From Ottelia alismoides (lineage: Eukaryota > Streptophyta > Magnoliopsida > Alismatales > Hydrocharitaceae): a DNA stretch of 64,000 bases. The position numbers were made by a program, and so were the translations under genes. The DNA lies in NCBI GenBank assembly GCA_037367405.1, contig JAZKJV010009330.1:372001-436000 (forward strand), given 5' to 3'. Shown here piece by piece: positions 10,900 to 23,310 of this stretch (its first letter is position 1; each line of letters starts with the position of its first letter). The notes beneath the pieces are model-generated. The model saw only the letters and a program-made list of their open reading frames with translations. It did not search any database and was not told where the DNA came from.

Positions 10900-11811
10900 T
10901 TCAGAGTAGGATCCAAATTCTTTAAATCCTCTACACATTCGATTTTTATGGGTTTTTCATTTTTTTCAATTTTTTGGGTATTTTTGAATTCTTCGATTTT
11001 TTGGTCTTTTTGTTGTGGGGTCTAGATGAGTTGTTTTCCACATATGAGGAGGGGTTTTGATCAGAGTCATATCAGACTCATACCTAAGGGAGTAGTATTC
11101 AAAGGTGTCACTATTTGAGTCACCCCCAGATTGTACGGAGTTTGTGGGTTTCTGAGTGTTCTCTTTCAAACATGATATCCAATCATTTGTTCTTCCAGTT
11201 TCATCCACAAGTTAGGCAAAAATTCTCTCAATATTTCCCCTCCCTGTCTTAACATTCCATCCTTGAAAAACTTTTCATGATCAATCATGGGCAGAATCTG
11301 GTATATGGGAGGATTCTATAGAAATCTGTAGGTCCCATACTCTACATACCGTGACTCAGGCATGTAATACTGACTAGAGTAGAGTCTATTTCTACGGTTG
11401 TGAGTAGTCGGGTCCTCATACGTTGAAATCATGAAGGGTTCATCTGTGTCGATGTCATCAGTCAAATCCTCTGTATGTGCAGGTTGTCCAAAGGAGTAGT
11501 ATACAAGTTGATCAATAGAGATTTGATCATTAAGGTCAATTCAGTATGGATGATCATCGGGTGCTTACCACATCTTATCCCCGTTGGACCATTCTATATC
11601 TAAATGTCAGCCTCTTCTCCGACCACCATCGCCAGAGGCCTTTATTCCCTCACAATTTCTTTTGATTTTGACCTATAATTTGGCTGGAGACTTCCTCCTA
11701 GCACGAGTGTTTCATTGCCGGGCCAAAGAATGTAGAAGGAGTAGTTAATCGAGGAGAGGAAGTTCCTTTGAAGTCCTGACCTTGCTGACCTCTAGATCCT
11801 TGACAAGGCAT
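10900..11811 (-). pseudogene. Unrecognised gag-position reading frame of M-A
   Basis: The frame may start at the ATG at 11811 (MPCQGSRGQQ) and continues, with stops and at least two frame changes, to a lysine-rich end near 10910 (KIECVEDLKNLDPTLKEALD). It sits where gag should be, directly upstream of the protease-like domain. It lacks the recognisable Athila gag core seen in P1 and P2 (for example AFPFSL and the WEEL segment). Longest clean stretch: about 11550-11330, with VYYSFGQPAHTEDL and SSQYYMPESRYVEYGTYRF. A homologous fragment seems to lie in M2 at 31053-31305. It could be a highly diverged gag or a different structural protein; I cannot assign a function. Confidence 0.5.
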
Positions 11812-11879
11812 TTTTCGAGTTTCACCTTCGTCATCAATCGATGTAGGAAGCTTTCATGAGTTGACCTAGGCCTCCAAGA

Positions 11880-13585
11880 GTTGATTCAGGTGGAGACCAA
11901 GAGAGCACCAGTCCATCGAACTCCATTTGAGTTGACCTTCTTCCGTTTTCATTCGAAAAGCTTCACAGTCGCACGATCACGAACGCCTCCCCAGTTTTCA
12001 TCACGATCGTTCACTTTCGTCAAATTCCACATCATTGATCAGAGTATCCAGAGCATATCCATGCCATCCAAGTATGATTCATCTTCAGATGTTGGATCAG
12101 AGTATCGAGGCATGTCAACCATCCAAGTCGCCATGTGTGTTTAGGGTATTTTTGCAGCCCTATCCTTGTCCTTTATTTATTTTACAAATAAGTCCCCAGA
12201 GGGACACATGTTTGTTTATCATCGTTTGAACTTTTGCAGTATTTACCTTGTGACTTATTTTATGGGCATTATCGTCCTGCTCAAACTATGCATTTGCCTT
12301 ACACATGATTTTTGTGTGAAAATTGCAATAAAGAATCCACATTTTATTTATTATTATTCATCTCCAGAAAGTAAAATAATTGCACTTATATCTAATCCAA
12401 CGTGACTAATGTTCATGTGCATAAAATTTTTTAGACATTTTGCATCTTTCACCTTGTATTTTTAATTGTGTTACCATTTAGTCCATAAACTTTGTTTCTT
12501 TGCATCCATTCCAATGTGCATCTACATGTTATTTTGCATAATAAAATAAAAAAAGCAAAATATATCTAAAAAATCCACAAAAATGTTATCTTCCTGTTAA
12601 TTAGATCTCACATCATTAATTTTTATTTGTTCATTTATATCATTTTTATAATTTTTAATAATTTAAAAATTCCAAAAATCTTTCCTATTTGCATTCAAAA
12701 TTCAATAATAAATTATAAAAATGAAATTCTAAAAAAATCATGCCAATTTATTCTCATCTCTTTTAATTTATATACCATTTTCTCATTAAGATTCCTCATT
12801 AAAACCAAAAAAACATAAAATATTAAAAATATTAAAAATTCATATAAAATTCCAAAAAAATCATAAAAAAGCTTTCTAGGAAATAAAAAATATCTTTTTA
12901 TGTGTGCAAATTGTATCTATTTTTTATTTTCTTTGCTATTTTTAAAAATCCAAAAACATTCGCATTATGTTCTACTTCTTATTTTTTATGTTGTTGATTT
13001 ATTTTAAAAACAAAAAAATCTAAAATTCTAGTCCTAAAAATATTAGAAAAAATTAGAAACCCAAAAATAGATTTATTTAATTTTTTGTCTTATTTCTGCT
13101 ATATTATAAAAATTCAATAAGTTGCCCTTTTCTTATTTTATCTTTACTCCTTTTATTTAGGTCTATTTTCTTTTATTTTCAAAAATATTAAAAACATTTG
13201 TAAAATTTAGAATCATTTAAAAATTAAAAATCAGAAAACCAAATAAAAATATAAAATTAAAATTCCATGAACAATACAAAAAAATCAAAAATACAAAAAT
13301 CAACAATAGTGTGTATAGAAATCCCTCCTTTATTTCATTGATTTTTCATTGATTTAATAACCCTCAGGATTTTTGTAGCCTCTCTGAGTTTGATCTTGTA
13401 CGCTATACAATTAAATAAATAACACTCATAGTTCTTGTGCTTACATTCTTTTTGTTGTTTGTTGTCTTGAGCTGTGAATAAAAAATACAAATAATTTTTG
13501 CTTGATGCTCCTTTGGGTTACGATGACCACATATCACTTGTGAATAATACCATTAAATAAAAACCCGCAAAGTCTACGTTCAACA
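11880..13585 (+). mobile_element. 5' LTR of P1, left part missing or unresolved
   Basis: The right end is fixed by the primer site: CA at 13584-13585, two A, then TGGCGTCATTGC. Upstream are the LTR landmarks on the plus strand: a C-rich block (11930-12060), AT-rich sequence (12400-13330) and the conserved 'gagtttgatcttg' block near 13385. The left boundary against M-A is not visible; no TGATGAATC start was found, so the LTR seems truncated to less than half the length of Pb or P2. AT-rich reading frames such as 12627-12818 are incidental. Confidence 0.55.
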
Positions 13586-13587
13586 AA

Positions 13588-13605
13588 TGGCGTCATTGCT
13601 TGGGA
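13588..13605 (+). other. Primer-binding site of P1
   Basis: TGGCGTCATTGCTTGGGA starts 2 nt after the LTR end. It is a decayed version of the tRNA-Asp site seen at 1469-1486 (two differences: CAT for CGT, and TTG for CGG). Confidence 0.75.
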
Positions 13606-14724
13606 GGCACAACGAGGGTAGCTAGGTTTTACTTTTGGCATGTTATTCTTGGTTGTATATACTTGATTGTTTTCTTCATATTTTTATCTTCTTACTTCTG
13701 TCACATATTTCTTGTGCTTACCTTCTGACACATGTTCATATTCATTCACTATATTTCTGTTATCCTTCTCATTATTTCTTTGTCTATATTCTTTGATTAA
13801 TTTTCTCACATTCTATTTTCTCATATCATCATAACTGTGTTTCTTACATATTCTTGTATTTCCACTTTCTTACAGGGATGGGACGAGTGAGGGTGGCATT
13901 CTTAGGAGCGTCGACGCACCCAAGCGAAGTAGAGGCAACTCATTTATTTATTTACCGAATTGCAAGAGAGCGTAGGAGGAAGAGAAGAAGATTTGGAAGA
14001 AGCGGGAAATTTTGGAGTGCTTTGCACATATATTTTTTGTTTTATTTAGCATTTTTATTCCATTATTATTCTTCTAAAAAACCTAAATTATTTACTTGGA
14101 GCTTGCCTCTTTTTAAATTTTTTTAAAGGTCATTATATACCCTGTGTGTTCTAGTCATGTTTCATCAAGTGCCGGTGCACTTGGGGGACTTCATTGGTTT
14201 TGTTTTCATCGCCTTGCTTATATTTGTTTTCTTGCAGTTTTATGTGCTTCATCCCTTAGTGATAAGTTTTATTATCTTGCCTGAGCTAGGTAATTAATTA
14301 GGTCTAAAGACCTAAACAAGAATTTCTGCACCTATATAGTAGAGTGTAGCTTAGACTTAGTCAAATTAACTTGTTCTTGCTCACTAATAGAAGTTATTGT
14401 AGGAAGGTTCTAATGCATCATTTAGGTTAGTTTATTTCTTGTATTTATTTTTATGCGAGTATCACTTTGCATGTAGAGTGTTGGCAAAAGATATGCATCT
14501 TCTATCTCTTGCATGCATCATTGATTTAACTGCGCATCAGCTTTTCCGATTTCCTTCCCCATTTTCACTCACATAAGATCAACATGAATTGGAAAATTCA
14601 TTAGATGATTTACTTGAAAAAACTCAAAAAAAGTGATAACTGTATAAAACTAGGACGGCTAAAGAAAACTCGACCCAAAAAGAAATGTAAGGACAAAATC
14701 ATTATTTTGGGGTAGGTATTGACA
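13606..14724 (+). other. First part of the P1 leader
   Basis: Non-coding leader sharing blocks with Pb and P2: 'gtgcacttgggggacttcat' near 14171 (Pb 28755, P2 38784), 'ttagacttagtcaaatta' near 14350, and 'gcatcagcttttcc' near 14533. The 13854-14126 frame contains a basic stretch (RERRRKRRRFGRS) but no domain. Near 14725 the match to Pb ends where the LINE begins. Confidence 0.6.
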
Positions 14725-14899
14725 CACATCGCTGGGCGCGTCTCGTGGAGGGGTGGGCGTCGACGCAAATCATTGGGTGTGGCTCGTGGAGATCGCCTTG
14801 TAAACATGTTCATGAGGGGTTGCTTTCGTTGTAGGTCCATGAAACATTAGGCAAGGCATTGTAGGGAGTTGATCAGGTGCTTCCTCTAACTTGGGTTTT

Positions 14900-16330
14900 G
14901 ACACAAGAGCAGAGTGTGCCCATTGCAGCAGAGGAGCATTCAGCTCTCAAGGATGTTGATTGGAGAGGGAGGAGGCCGTGAAGCTTTGTTCTTGGGATCC
15001 TACGATGTAAGGGCAGTATTGGCAGAAAAATTCCGAGGGGGTATCATTGAGGTGAGCCCTTCGAGAGTGGTAGCGAGGGGTCTCTCTGATGAGGAGGCTG
15101 GGAAGGTACTTCGATGGTCTAGAGAGGGACGATCATGGCTGTAGTGGTGTAGGAAGCAAGAAAGCGATGATGCACTGGAGTTCAAGCCACAAGAATGAAT
15201 TCGCGTGAGAGGGATCCCATTCAATGTGTACGATTTGCAGAAGGTTCGAGTTCTGCTGAAGGCATTGTGGAGGTCATGGAATTCGAGAGCAAATGTTGTT
15301 GCCCAGGGTAGCCTCTGGATCCCATTCTATGAGTAAGGGGCCTCAGCCCACCTTAGTTGGGATGGTGGAGGATCTGTCTGGACGGGAAGACAATGCACCT
15401 GGAGTTATCATTAGAGTTGATGCCCTTGATTCTCGGCACGGCATGCCGCTCTGAGACCTGGGAGGGGAAGAATCCTTCAACAACAACCGGTGATGCTTTC
15501 GATCAGACTGTGGGGTAGCCAGGGGGTTAGGTTGCTTCGGTTACAGAGAAGACCCCATGAAGTCAACCCCCATTCAATTTGGCGTGATTCCTGGGGAATG
15601 AATTCCTTTTTCGACAAAGATTCGTTTTCCTGGCAATGTGTCGGCTACAAAAGATGTGGGACCTTCCACATTTGAAGCACACGTGGTTTAATTTCGGAAT
15701 CTTTTCGAAGACCCGGCGACCCGGCATTAGAGTCCTCCTCAGGGGTCTGGTCATTGGACCCAAATAACTCTGTATCGATCGATAAGTTCAGAATCGTGGA
15801 CCCAACAATATTCTTAAATTGTAGATCTGAGGGTCCTCAATTTATGGATGCTGAGCGAATTGGTGATGAAGCGGCTAGGAAGGCATTGCACTCTGACGTC
15901 GAGGTAGAAGAGGAGGGTCATGTAACTACAGGAGATTACGAAGGAGTCTGTCCGATAAGATTGGAGGTCCCAACGAGTGAGGCGGTGGTGGAGGCCTCCT
16001 TGGAGAGGAGATCTGAACAACTTCAAGAAGGAGAGGAGGGCTTCTTGGAAGGATGGGTGGGAATGGGGCCCTTGAGGGGATCTTCAAATGCAACTATGAT
16101 GTGAGGTGTGGTGACTAAGAACTACGAGAAGGAGGGATCCTGTTTTGGGTCATTATACGCTAGAAGAACTGCTACCAGGTCCAAAAGAAAAAGGAGGAGG
16201 GAAGCCTTGCTTTCGTCGGTTGACATTGTGGACTGTCCACAGGCGGTCGTGATGGGTTCTACAGCATTACCGGTTCTCAAGAACCGATTCAACATCTTGG
16301 ACAGAGCTGTAGCTGAGCGACTGATGTGAT
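14900..16330 (+). pseudogene. Probable LINE ORF1 remnant
   Basis: This region, in the ORF1 position upstream of the endonuclease, is broken across frames. The frame 14914-15144 (LFLGSYDVRAV, SRVVARGLSDEEAGKVL) and frames at 15754-16104 and 16108-16329 are open but match nothing I can name with confidence. A Cys-Gly...His segment at 15640-15675 (YKRCGTFHI) could be a decayed zinc knuckle of the kind LINE ORF1 proteins carry. A basic patch (RTATRSKRKRRREALL) lies near 16160-16210. The ORF1 role is inferred mainly from position. Confidence 0.4.
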
Positions 16331-16363
16331 TCCACCAAAGATGAAGACCATCTGTGTACTAAA

Positions 16364-19300
16364 ATGAGGCTTTTATCGTGGAATATAAGGGGTTTGAGCC
16401 TCCTCAAAAAACGGCTTGGGATCAGAAACTTGATGGCAGAGGCTGGTGCAGATGTTTTCCTCTTTCTGGAGTTGAAGTTGTCAAGGGGGTGGATGGAGTC
16501 ACGCGGGATTTGGGTGGTGGTGGTCGTTTCGCTCTGGTAGATTTAGAGGCACAAGGTGCATCTGGTGGTTTGTTGACTGGATGGTAGACTATTTATTTCG
16601 AACTTCTGGCAGAATCAAACCCCCTTCTTGCTTGAACGTGACTCTGAGAAGGGAGGCAAAAGGCATCAAATTCTTGGTCACGAACGTCTATGGCCCCATA
16701 GGGCAAGAGAGGGACCATTTGGCAATGGAGTTGGAACTATTGGGTTCGGTAAGAGAGGTTGGGATCCGGATCATTGGGGATGACCTGAATCTTACGCTTC
16801 TTCCCGGGGACCGTCCGCAGCAAGGTGGGGGGAGGGTCCCTAGATCTGAGGAATTCTGGAGGGTGGGCCATTCACTAGGGCTCTCTATTATTGATGTAGT
16901 TGGGTGTTCATATACTAGGCGTAATGCGAGGTCGTAGTCGAGGCTGGACAGATTCCTCTTGTCGATTGAGGGAGGGGAAGCATTTCCACTATCATGTGCT
17001 TGGGCGCTACCGCATGCACATTCTGATCACACGCCTATCATTTGGTCGTCTAGTGAAGATGGGAGAAACCTGTTCTTCTTTCACTTTGAAGGGAGCTTGC
17101 TTTTGGAGGAGGTCGCTTCCCGATGGAGAGGATGGTCCCTAGTGGGGTCGACGGTCTTTCGTTCTCAACGAAAAATTTGTTGCTAAGGTCTTTCCTTACT
17201 AAGTTCGGAAGGGAGGTAAAGACGAGGCGAAGGCTGGAAGAAGGGAGGCGTAGGATGGGGTGACTCGCCTGGATGGACTTGATGATGAGAGAGGTCTTGA
17301 CCTAGAGGAGTTGGCAGAAAGGTGGAACCTTCTTGAAGAATTAATGCTGAATGATCAAAAGGAAGAGGTCAAATGGAGGTAGATGTCCAGATAGACTTAG
17401 TTGAGAGAAGGTGATTCCAATATGAGGTTTTTCCATTACATGGATGCAGGAAGGAGGATAAGGAACTTTCTGCATGAGGTCGAGATTTGAGGTGCATGGG
17501 TGTCGGGGAAAGCCCATCTTGGCAGCATGCTACGAGAACACTTCGTCGAGGTTACACGAAGGCGTGGGGGGATAGCTAGGGGTGGTTGGGAAGAGGGGTA
17601 AAATAACTATATGGATAGCAAGAGGAGGTGTTACTGGCCGTTTTCTCAGAGGAGGAGGTGAAGAGTGTGGTCTGGGCGCTTAACGCGGATGGGGCATCTG
17701 GCCCAGATGGTTTCTCGGTTCTGTTCTACATGGAATTCTGGGACTTTTTGAAAGAAGAAGTTTTGGAGGTCGTTAACGAGTTCAGGGAAGGGAACATAGG
17801 CTTTGATAAGGTCAATAGAGCTTTATTGTTCCTGCTTCCCAAGAAGGAGACCCCAGGGAGGATTGTTGACTTCAAGATGATCGCTTTATCCAACGCAGTC
17901 TACTTTATAGTGGTTATGGTTTTGGCAAACAGACTTAAGGCAGTATTCGACTCGGTGATTCTATAGGTTCAGTCGACTTTCATCCCAGGGTGAGATATGG
18001 TGGACGATTTGGTGATAGCGACAGAGATATGCCTTGAATGGAAGCAGTCGAAGAAGAAGGGGTTCCTATGGATGATTGATTATGCAAAAGCATATGACTA
18101 TGTGGATTGGAATTTCCTGTGGGCATCTCTGCGGCGGAGAGGCTTCCCAGAAATTCAGGTTGGATGGATGAAGAGGTCCGTCACTACCTCCTACTCGATC
18201 CTAGTGAATGGCAAATTGGAGGGGGTATCTTTAAGCCTCAACGTTGTGTCCAGCAGGGTTGTCCTCTAGCCCCTATGCTCTTTGTACTGGTGGCTGATAC
18301 TTTGGCGGTTCTGTTTGAGCGAGCGGTGGAAACAGGTTGGTGTGATGGCTTTCGTGTGGAGGATATCTCAACGCCCTTGATCAAATATGCAGATGATACC
18401 TTATTGTTGTTTGGCAGCTCGGATGAACAGATTGGTAACGTGGTGCAGTTGGTGGAGATCTTTAGCAGTCTATCTGGGATAGAGATGAATAAACATGTCT
18501 GTGGCTATCACCTTTTGGATGGATGAAAATGTGTGCACCCGAATTGAGGTGGTGGTGGATTGCCCCCTGAGCGGCTTACCTATCTCATACTTGGGCAAGC
18601 TATTGGTGGTTGGGAAATTAAGGAAGTCTGACTGGGATAGTGTTGTATATAGAATGGAGCAGAGGTTTGCTGGGTGGAAGGCGATCACAATGTCTAGGGG
18701 TGGCAAACTTATTATTTCGAAGCATGTGCTCTCGGTCATTCCCATCTTGTTCTACTCTATGCGTATGATGCTGGCTGGGGTCAAAAGGAAGATAGAGTCT
18801 CTTATGAGAAGGTTCTTTTGGTCGGACATAAAGCAACAAAGGTCCAGTTTGCATCTGTTGAACTGGAAAGAGGTGACGAAGGGGTGTAGGGAAGGGGGCT
18901 TAGGGGTACACAATGTAGAATGCATGAACAAGGCTCTGATGGCTAAATGGGTGACCCAGGTCTGGGGCCCATCGTTCTCGCTTGTGATCAAACTCATGCG
19001 AACAATTTATGGAGTTGGGGGCGATTTGGTGACAATAACGGTGAGGTTGGACTAGCCATTATGGGCTGGAGTACGCGAGGTTTTAGCTTTGCATGCCCCC
19101 AAGCTCTAGCCAAAGGTGGGGGATGGCCATCTAATCAGATTCTGGCTTGACAATTGTACAGGTGAGGGCACGCATGATGGTAGGTTTCTGAGATTGTTTG
19201 CTTTGGCAGTGTCGAAGGAGTGTCTTCTCTAGCTGGTGGCAGGCTCGGATGTGTGGTCGTCTCTTTTCATGTCAGATCTCTCAGAGCAGCGATTGGAAGA

Positions 19301-19650
19301 TTTTATTAGGTTATATGCCGAGATTCCAGCACTGTTATATTTCACTCAGTCCGCTGACCATTTTGCGTGGGAGGGAGGGAGATTCTCAACTGAGAAAGCT
19401 TATGAGGAACTCACGGGAATGATAGCATAATAGGATTTGGAGTTTAACCAAGATATGAAGGTGGTGTGGGTGGCTAAGATCTTGTGTAGAGACAAAATCT
19501 TCCTTTGGTGCTTAAGAAGGGACCGCTTGTTTGACAAGGCAAGGAGGGGGTTGTTGTTTGGCTCAGAGGACACACTTTGTGATAAGTGTGAGTGGAAGAC
19601 TGGGAATGCAGACCATATATTCTTCAAATGCACGGTGTTAGCATAGGTTT
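16364..19650 (+). pseudogene. LINE ORF2: endonuclease, reverse transcriptase, zinc-finger end
   Basis: ORF2 nicks target DNA and copies the element RNA. It starts at ATG 16364 (MRLLSWNIRGL), the typical beginning of the APE-like endonuclease. Further endonuclease marks are IIGDDLNLTLLPGDR near 16770 and SDHTPI near 17020. RT begins about 17628 (ADGASGPDGFSVLFY), with DYAKAYDYVDWNFL near 18080, QQGCPLAPMLF near 18250 and the catalytic YADD at 18386-18397. Then come the thumb-like region (GGKLIISKHVLSVIP, 18700) and the C-terminal zinc-finger RVT region (LCDKC...DHIFF, 19575-19630). Stops near 17964 and 17990, plus frame changes near 16500, 18230 and 18490, inactivate it. The length of about 3.3 kb is normal for the family. 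Confidence 0.85.
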
Positions 19651-19740
19651 GGTGGGAGCTCGGTGTCCTTTGGGTGGAGACAGGAGGGTCAGCATGTAAA
19701 GGACTTTTACATCACTTTTCGATTTATGGTCGCAACTGTA

Positions 19741-20355
19741 AGCACTTGCCTAAAACCTTAGAAAATTGTTTTGGTGTGCAAAACCTCCTATCTCTCTTTG
19801 TTCGATATTGAACACGGCATCCCAGGAAAATTGTACCACTATTTGGGGAGGTTTGAGAATGTACATTGGGCGATAGCGGTGACTCCCCCTGTGTGATTGG
19901 TATTAAGTAACTTCTTGTAGATTCACTAAACTTAAAATGGAAAAATAAAAGACCAAACTCTTATGGTCTCCACTTGTGTCCACTTGGTGAATCATGGGTT
20001 TTTATTGTGTTTGTTTGTTAGTGTAAAGATCCTTCTACGCCCATCACGCCTTTTTCTCATTTTCTTCTTGTGTTGACCTTCGTGTTCTCACATCTTTCCT
20101 GTTGATATCGAAGATGTCAGTTTTGAGCATTTCTCATTTGGACTTTATAAACTCATTTCACACTCTGATTCAGTCATCTTTATTTGGAAAGACTCACTTC
20201 CCGAGTATTCCTCTTTCTCCACGTCACCATTCTCCACATCGATCAATCCATCATTCATGATTGACTGTAATCTTGAACTATCATTTGAGACTCCACCATT
20301 CTTGAGGACTAATCCAGTGTCGTATACATTTTCAGAAACTGAGACAGAGCACCTT
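19741..20355 (+). other. Second part of the P1 leader
   Basis: Non-coding leader resumes after the LINE. The stretch 'gaccaaactcttatggtctc' (19951) through 'tttattgtgtttg' parallels the M2 leader read on the minus strand near 31420-31510. It ends at the gag ATG at 20356. The minus-strand frame 20145-20432 overlapping it looks incidental. Confidence 0.5.
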
Positions 20356-22160
20356 ATGCCACCGAAAGGAAAAGGTTTCATGGCTGAGTAGAGCGAGATC
20401 AACCCTACGATGTTAGCTTCCATACATGCCATTCAGGCACAATTGACTGAATAGGTTGACATCTAGGTCGTTTTGAGAGATATGATCTTAGAGTTGAGGA
20501 ATGACAAACATGATAGGAGAGAGGATGATAGAAACCCTAGAATAGGTGGGAATGAGGGAGGATATCCTGTTGAGACAATGACTAAGCTTGCCCTAAAGGA
20601 TTCATATATCTAGGGATAGGACAAACAAACACATGGATTAGGATCCCTACGATTCATGGGCATTTTGAGCTAAAGCCCACAATTTTACTACTCCTCCCAA
20701 TATTCCACGGACACATCAATGAAGAACCATATGTACACCTCCAACATTTTGATAGCATTTGTGACATAATACACTACCTGAATGTTCCATAAGTGAAGAT
20801 GACAACCTTCCCATTCAGTCTCATCGAAAAGGCATTATATTGGATTAACCACTTCGGAAGGGGTATCAAAACTTGGGAAGAGTTGAGGTCCACTTCTTAA
20901 ACAAGTATTATCCACTTGGACGTCTCAACCAAATGCAATCTTCGATTTCCAACTTCTCCCAATTGTCCCATGAGCCTATTCACAAGGCGTGAGAAAGATT
21001 CCAAGATTTAACCGAGAAGTGCCTCCATCACGATATTCCAAAGACGAGCCATGTGCAGAACTTCTTTGAGGGTTTAAGAATTGAGAACCAGAAACTAGTA
21101 GATGCCACTTGTGGGGGGTCCCACTTCAAGAAGGACAAGGATGTCCTTTATTAGATTTTTGAGGAGATGGCAGAGAGCTCTGTAGCTCTTTCTTCTTCAC
21201 GTGCTTTCCATAAACTTCTTGTACCTTCTCCTGTAGTACCCCACAAGGCTATCAACATGACATCATCACATGATGTTGATAGGGTGGATAGTTCAGATCT
21301 GACCATAATAGGCAATCACCTATCCAAAGTTGACATAATTGAGAAACAATCCAAGGAGCTTGAGAATCTTCAAGTGATCAAACAGAGGATAAAGAACATG
21401 GATAAACTGGATGAGATAACGAAGCATTTGGCGCTTCTTATCATTATGTCAGTGCATGTCAGAGTGCGAGTGCAGCAACGAATACTTCTACTCGTGAGCA
21501 TACTTCTGCTTCAACACATTAGAATACCAGAGGACCATCTACATTTCATAATGTTTACTACGCGCAGATCCCTTATCAGGTCCAGTAGCAGTCACATCAG
21601 ATTGTACCTTACCAACAGGATCTTTCATATATTCTTGAGTGGAAGTCTCCACCTCCACCTCTCATTTAGAAGGTGAACGGTATTTGGTTCGACTGAGAGC
21701 GCAACCAGCACTTCCCATCAGGGAAAGGTTAGTTAGGTTCCCAGCATAGTCAGAGTCCCACACACCAATTTCAGGGAGGGAGACTGCACCCCCAACACCA
21801 AAACATACAGCCTCACTTCTCGTCTCCACCTCACTTCCAGAACTGGAGACATGGACAGTAACAGATGCAATCTACATATTTTCACCATCCTTACTATCAG
21901 CAGGAGTCCACATCTTATGGGTAGTTCTCACATCCTCCTCCTCATTACCAGCCATAGTATTCTGGATACCAGTAGCCTCCTCAGTACCAGTCTCAAAGAC
22001 AACCAGTCATTGAGCACCTAGAGGCACCTTCCGTGAATCCGTACTTGATCAGCTTTCCATATTGATGAAAATATGAATGATCTGACTCAGAGGCTCGATG
22101 TTTTGACTACCACGAAGACACTGATTCTAGCACAGGTCGAAGCCAATCGAAACAACTTCA
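20356..22160 (+). pseudogene. Gag of P1 (Athila-like), broken
   Basis: Gag forms the particle that packages element RNA. The frame starts MPPKGKG, like the P2 start MAPRGKGKG. The conserved core is recognisable across frame changes: FHGHINEEP near 20710, TTFPFSLIEKALYWINHFGR near 20800, WEEL near 20875, and HHDIPKTSH...FFEGL near 21030-21075. A clean frame, 21167-21676, carries the region after the core with a coiled-coil-like heptad stretch (LQVIKQRIKNMDKLDEI). From 21680 to about 22160 the sequence is proline-, glutamine- and histidine-rich, as at the P2 gag end. No zinc knuckle is seen, which fits the lineage. Many stops and at least three frame changes. Confidence 0.7.
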
Positions 22161-22821
22161 GACGCAAGGAGTAGGTAGCCCATGATCCATCCAGCCACGA
22201 GACAAGTATGGCCCTTGATTTTACATGTTTATCTGTTGCCATTCATTTCAGGAGAGGTAGGAGATTGCATCCACCTTCACAGCCGATGGGATTGGAGAGA
22301 GCCGCTGAGAGAGCTTCATCGATTTCATCATCTTCTTCACCATCAGAGTAGAGATCCATTGTAGCAGAGCCAAATCTTGGAGTTTCACCACTTTCTTCAC
22401 CATCACCACCACCTTCTTCTCCATCATTATTCAAAAAAGACCAAAAGAGAATAAAGACATATGTAGTTCACGGTCAGCCACGAAGGAGAACACACCCATC
22501 ACGGATTCTCCTTATACACTAGCAAATGCATCACTTCCTATTTTTCAGTTTATTTCTTATACTCATGTTTTAGGTGATACTGTACATACTGAATCTGATC
22601 ACCAGGTTGTAAAAGATGACTCTATTTTGAATAAAGGAATTGAGTAGTTTGATGTTTCTCATATCTATGTTCCATTCCATTCTGCTTTGACTAAATCCAA
22701 ATAAATTCAAAAAAACAAAAATAGCACTATCTGATCATGCAGTAGTAGAGATCCTTCAAAATATCTTTTTAGAGACGCCACTCCTTAAGGCCACAGAGTA
22801 CATGCCTGTATTGAAAAGGGA
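22161..22821 (+). pseudogene. Gag-protease linker of P1
   Basis: A degenerate linker between gag and protease, the counterpart of 43640-44250 in P2. I see no domain. Short stretches (LLETPLLKATEYMPVLKRE, about 22770-22823) parallel the P2 segment at 44275-44330 (ELPLLKSMECMPAVKKG), so the linker is real but broken. Confidence 0.45.
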
Positions 22822-23310
22822 ATGAAAGAAACATGTACTCAAAAGTGTGAAACAAAGCAAAACAGACGAAAGAAAACAAAGAAGCACATCTTGACCACAT
22901 CCATAGTTCATGCCATTAACAACCTCTCACCTAAAAAGAAAGATAAGGGAGCACCTCACATCCTTTGCCACATCTATGATCAAGACTTTTATTGTACTCT
23001 TCTCGATAATGGATCCTCCATTAATATCATGCCACCTCGCTACTCACTGGGTTGGGTTGGGGCCTCTTAGATCTTCCAGAATGATCCTTATGTTTGTTGA
23101 TAGATCGATCAAGAGGCCGAGAGGCATTTAAGAGTATGTTATTGTAATGGTAAAAGGAATGTGATTCCCAGTTGATTTTGTTGTTATGGATATAGATACC
23201 TCTGCACCATTACTCCATCCCTCGATCATACTTGATCGGTCATTTCTTCGAACGACCAAAGCAGTAGTAGATTATTGTACTGGAGAGATCATCTTCCACT
23301 CCAGTAGTGA
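22822..23310 (+). pseudogene. Protease of P1
   Basis: Retropepsin that would cut the polyprotein. The clean frame 22822-23070 has DKGAPHILC and then LLDNGSSINIMPP, where the catalytic Asp-Ser-Gly has become Asp-Asn-Gly. After a one-step frame change come FVDRSIKRPRG, FPVDFVVMDIDTSAPLL and SIILDRSFLRTTKAVVDY, ending by about 23310. The substituted motif, two stops and a frame change make it inactive. Confidence 0.7.

Larger units (their letters stand above)
14725..19740 (+). mobile_element. L1-type LINE inserted in the P1 leader
   Basis: A non-LTR retrotransposon of about 5 kb with endonuclease, RT and C-terminal zinc-finger region in the usual order. It is GC-richer than the surrounding LTR-element DNA. 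P1 leader similarity stops near 14725 and resumes by about 19800 (compare 19930-20030 with the M2 leader around 31440-31520), which dates the LINE after P1. I see no poly(A) tail or target-site duplication, and both ends are approximate. Frameshifts and stops throughout make it inactive. Confidence 0.8.

Noticed and set aside
15563..15763. Minus-strand frame with CFKCGRSHIFC resembling a zinc knuckle
   Set aside because: Spacing is not the CX2CX4HX4C of retroelement knuckles, and it lies antisense within a plus-strand LINE. The complementary plus strand has its own weak Cys-Gly...His remnant, so the antisense match is probably chance.
22243..22434. Acidic minus-strand frame (EEGGGDGEESGE)
   Set aside because: Antisense of a CTT/CAC-rich part of the P1 gag-protease linker; simple-sequence translation without domain.
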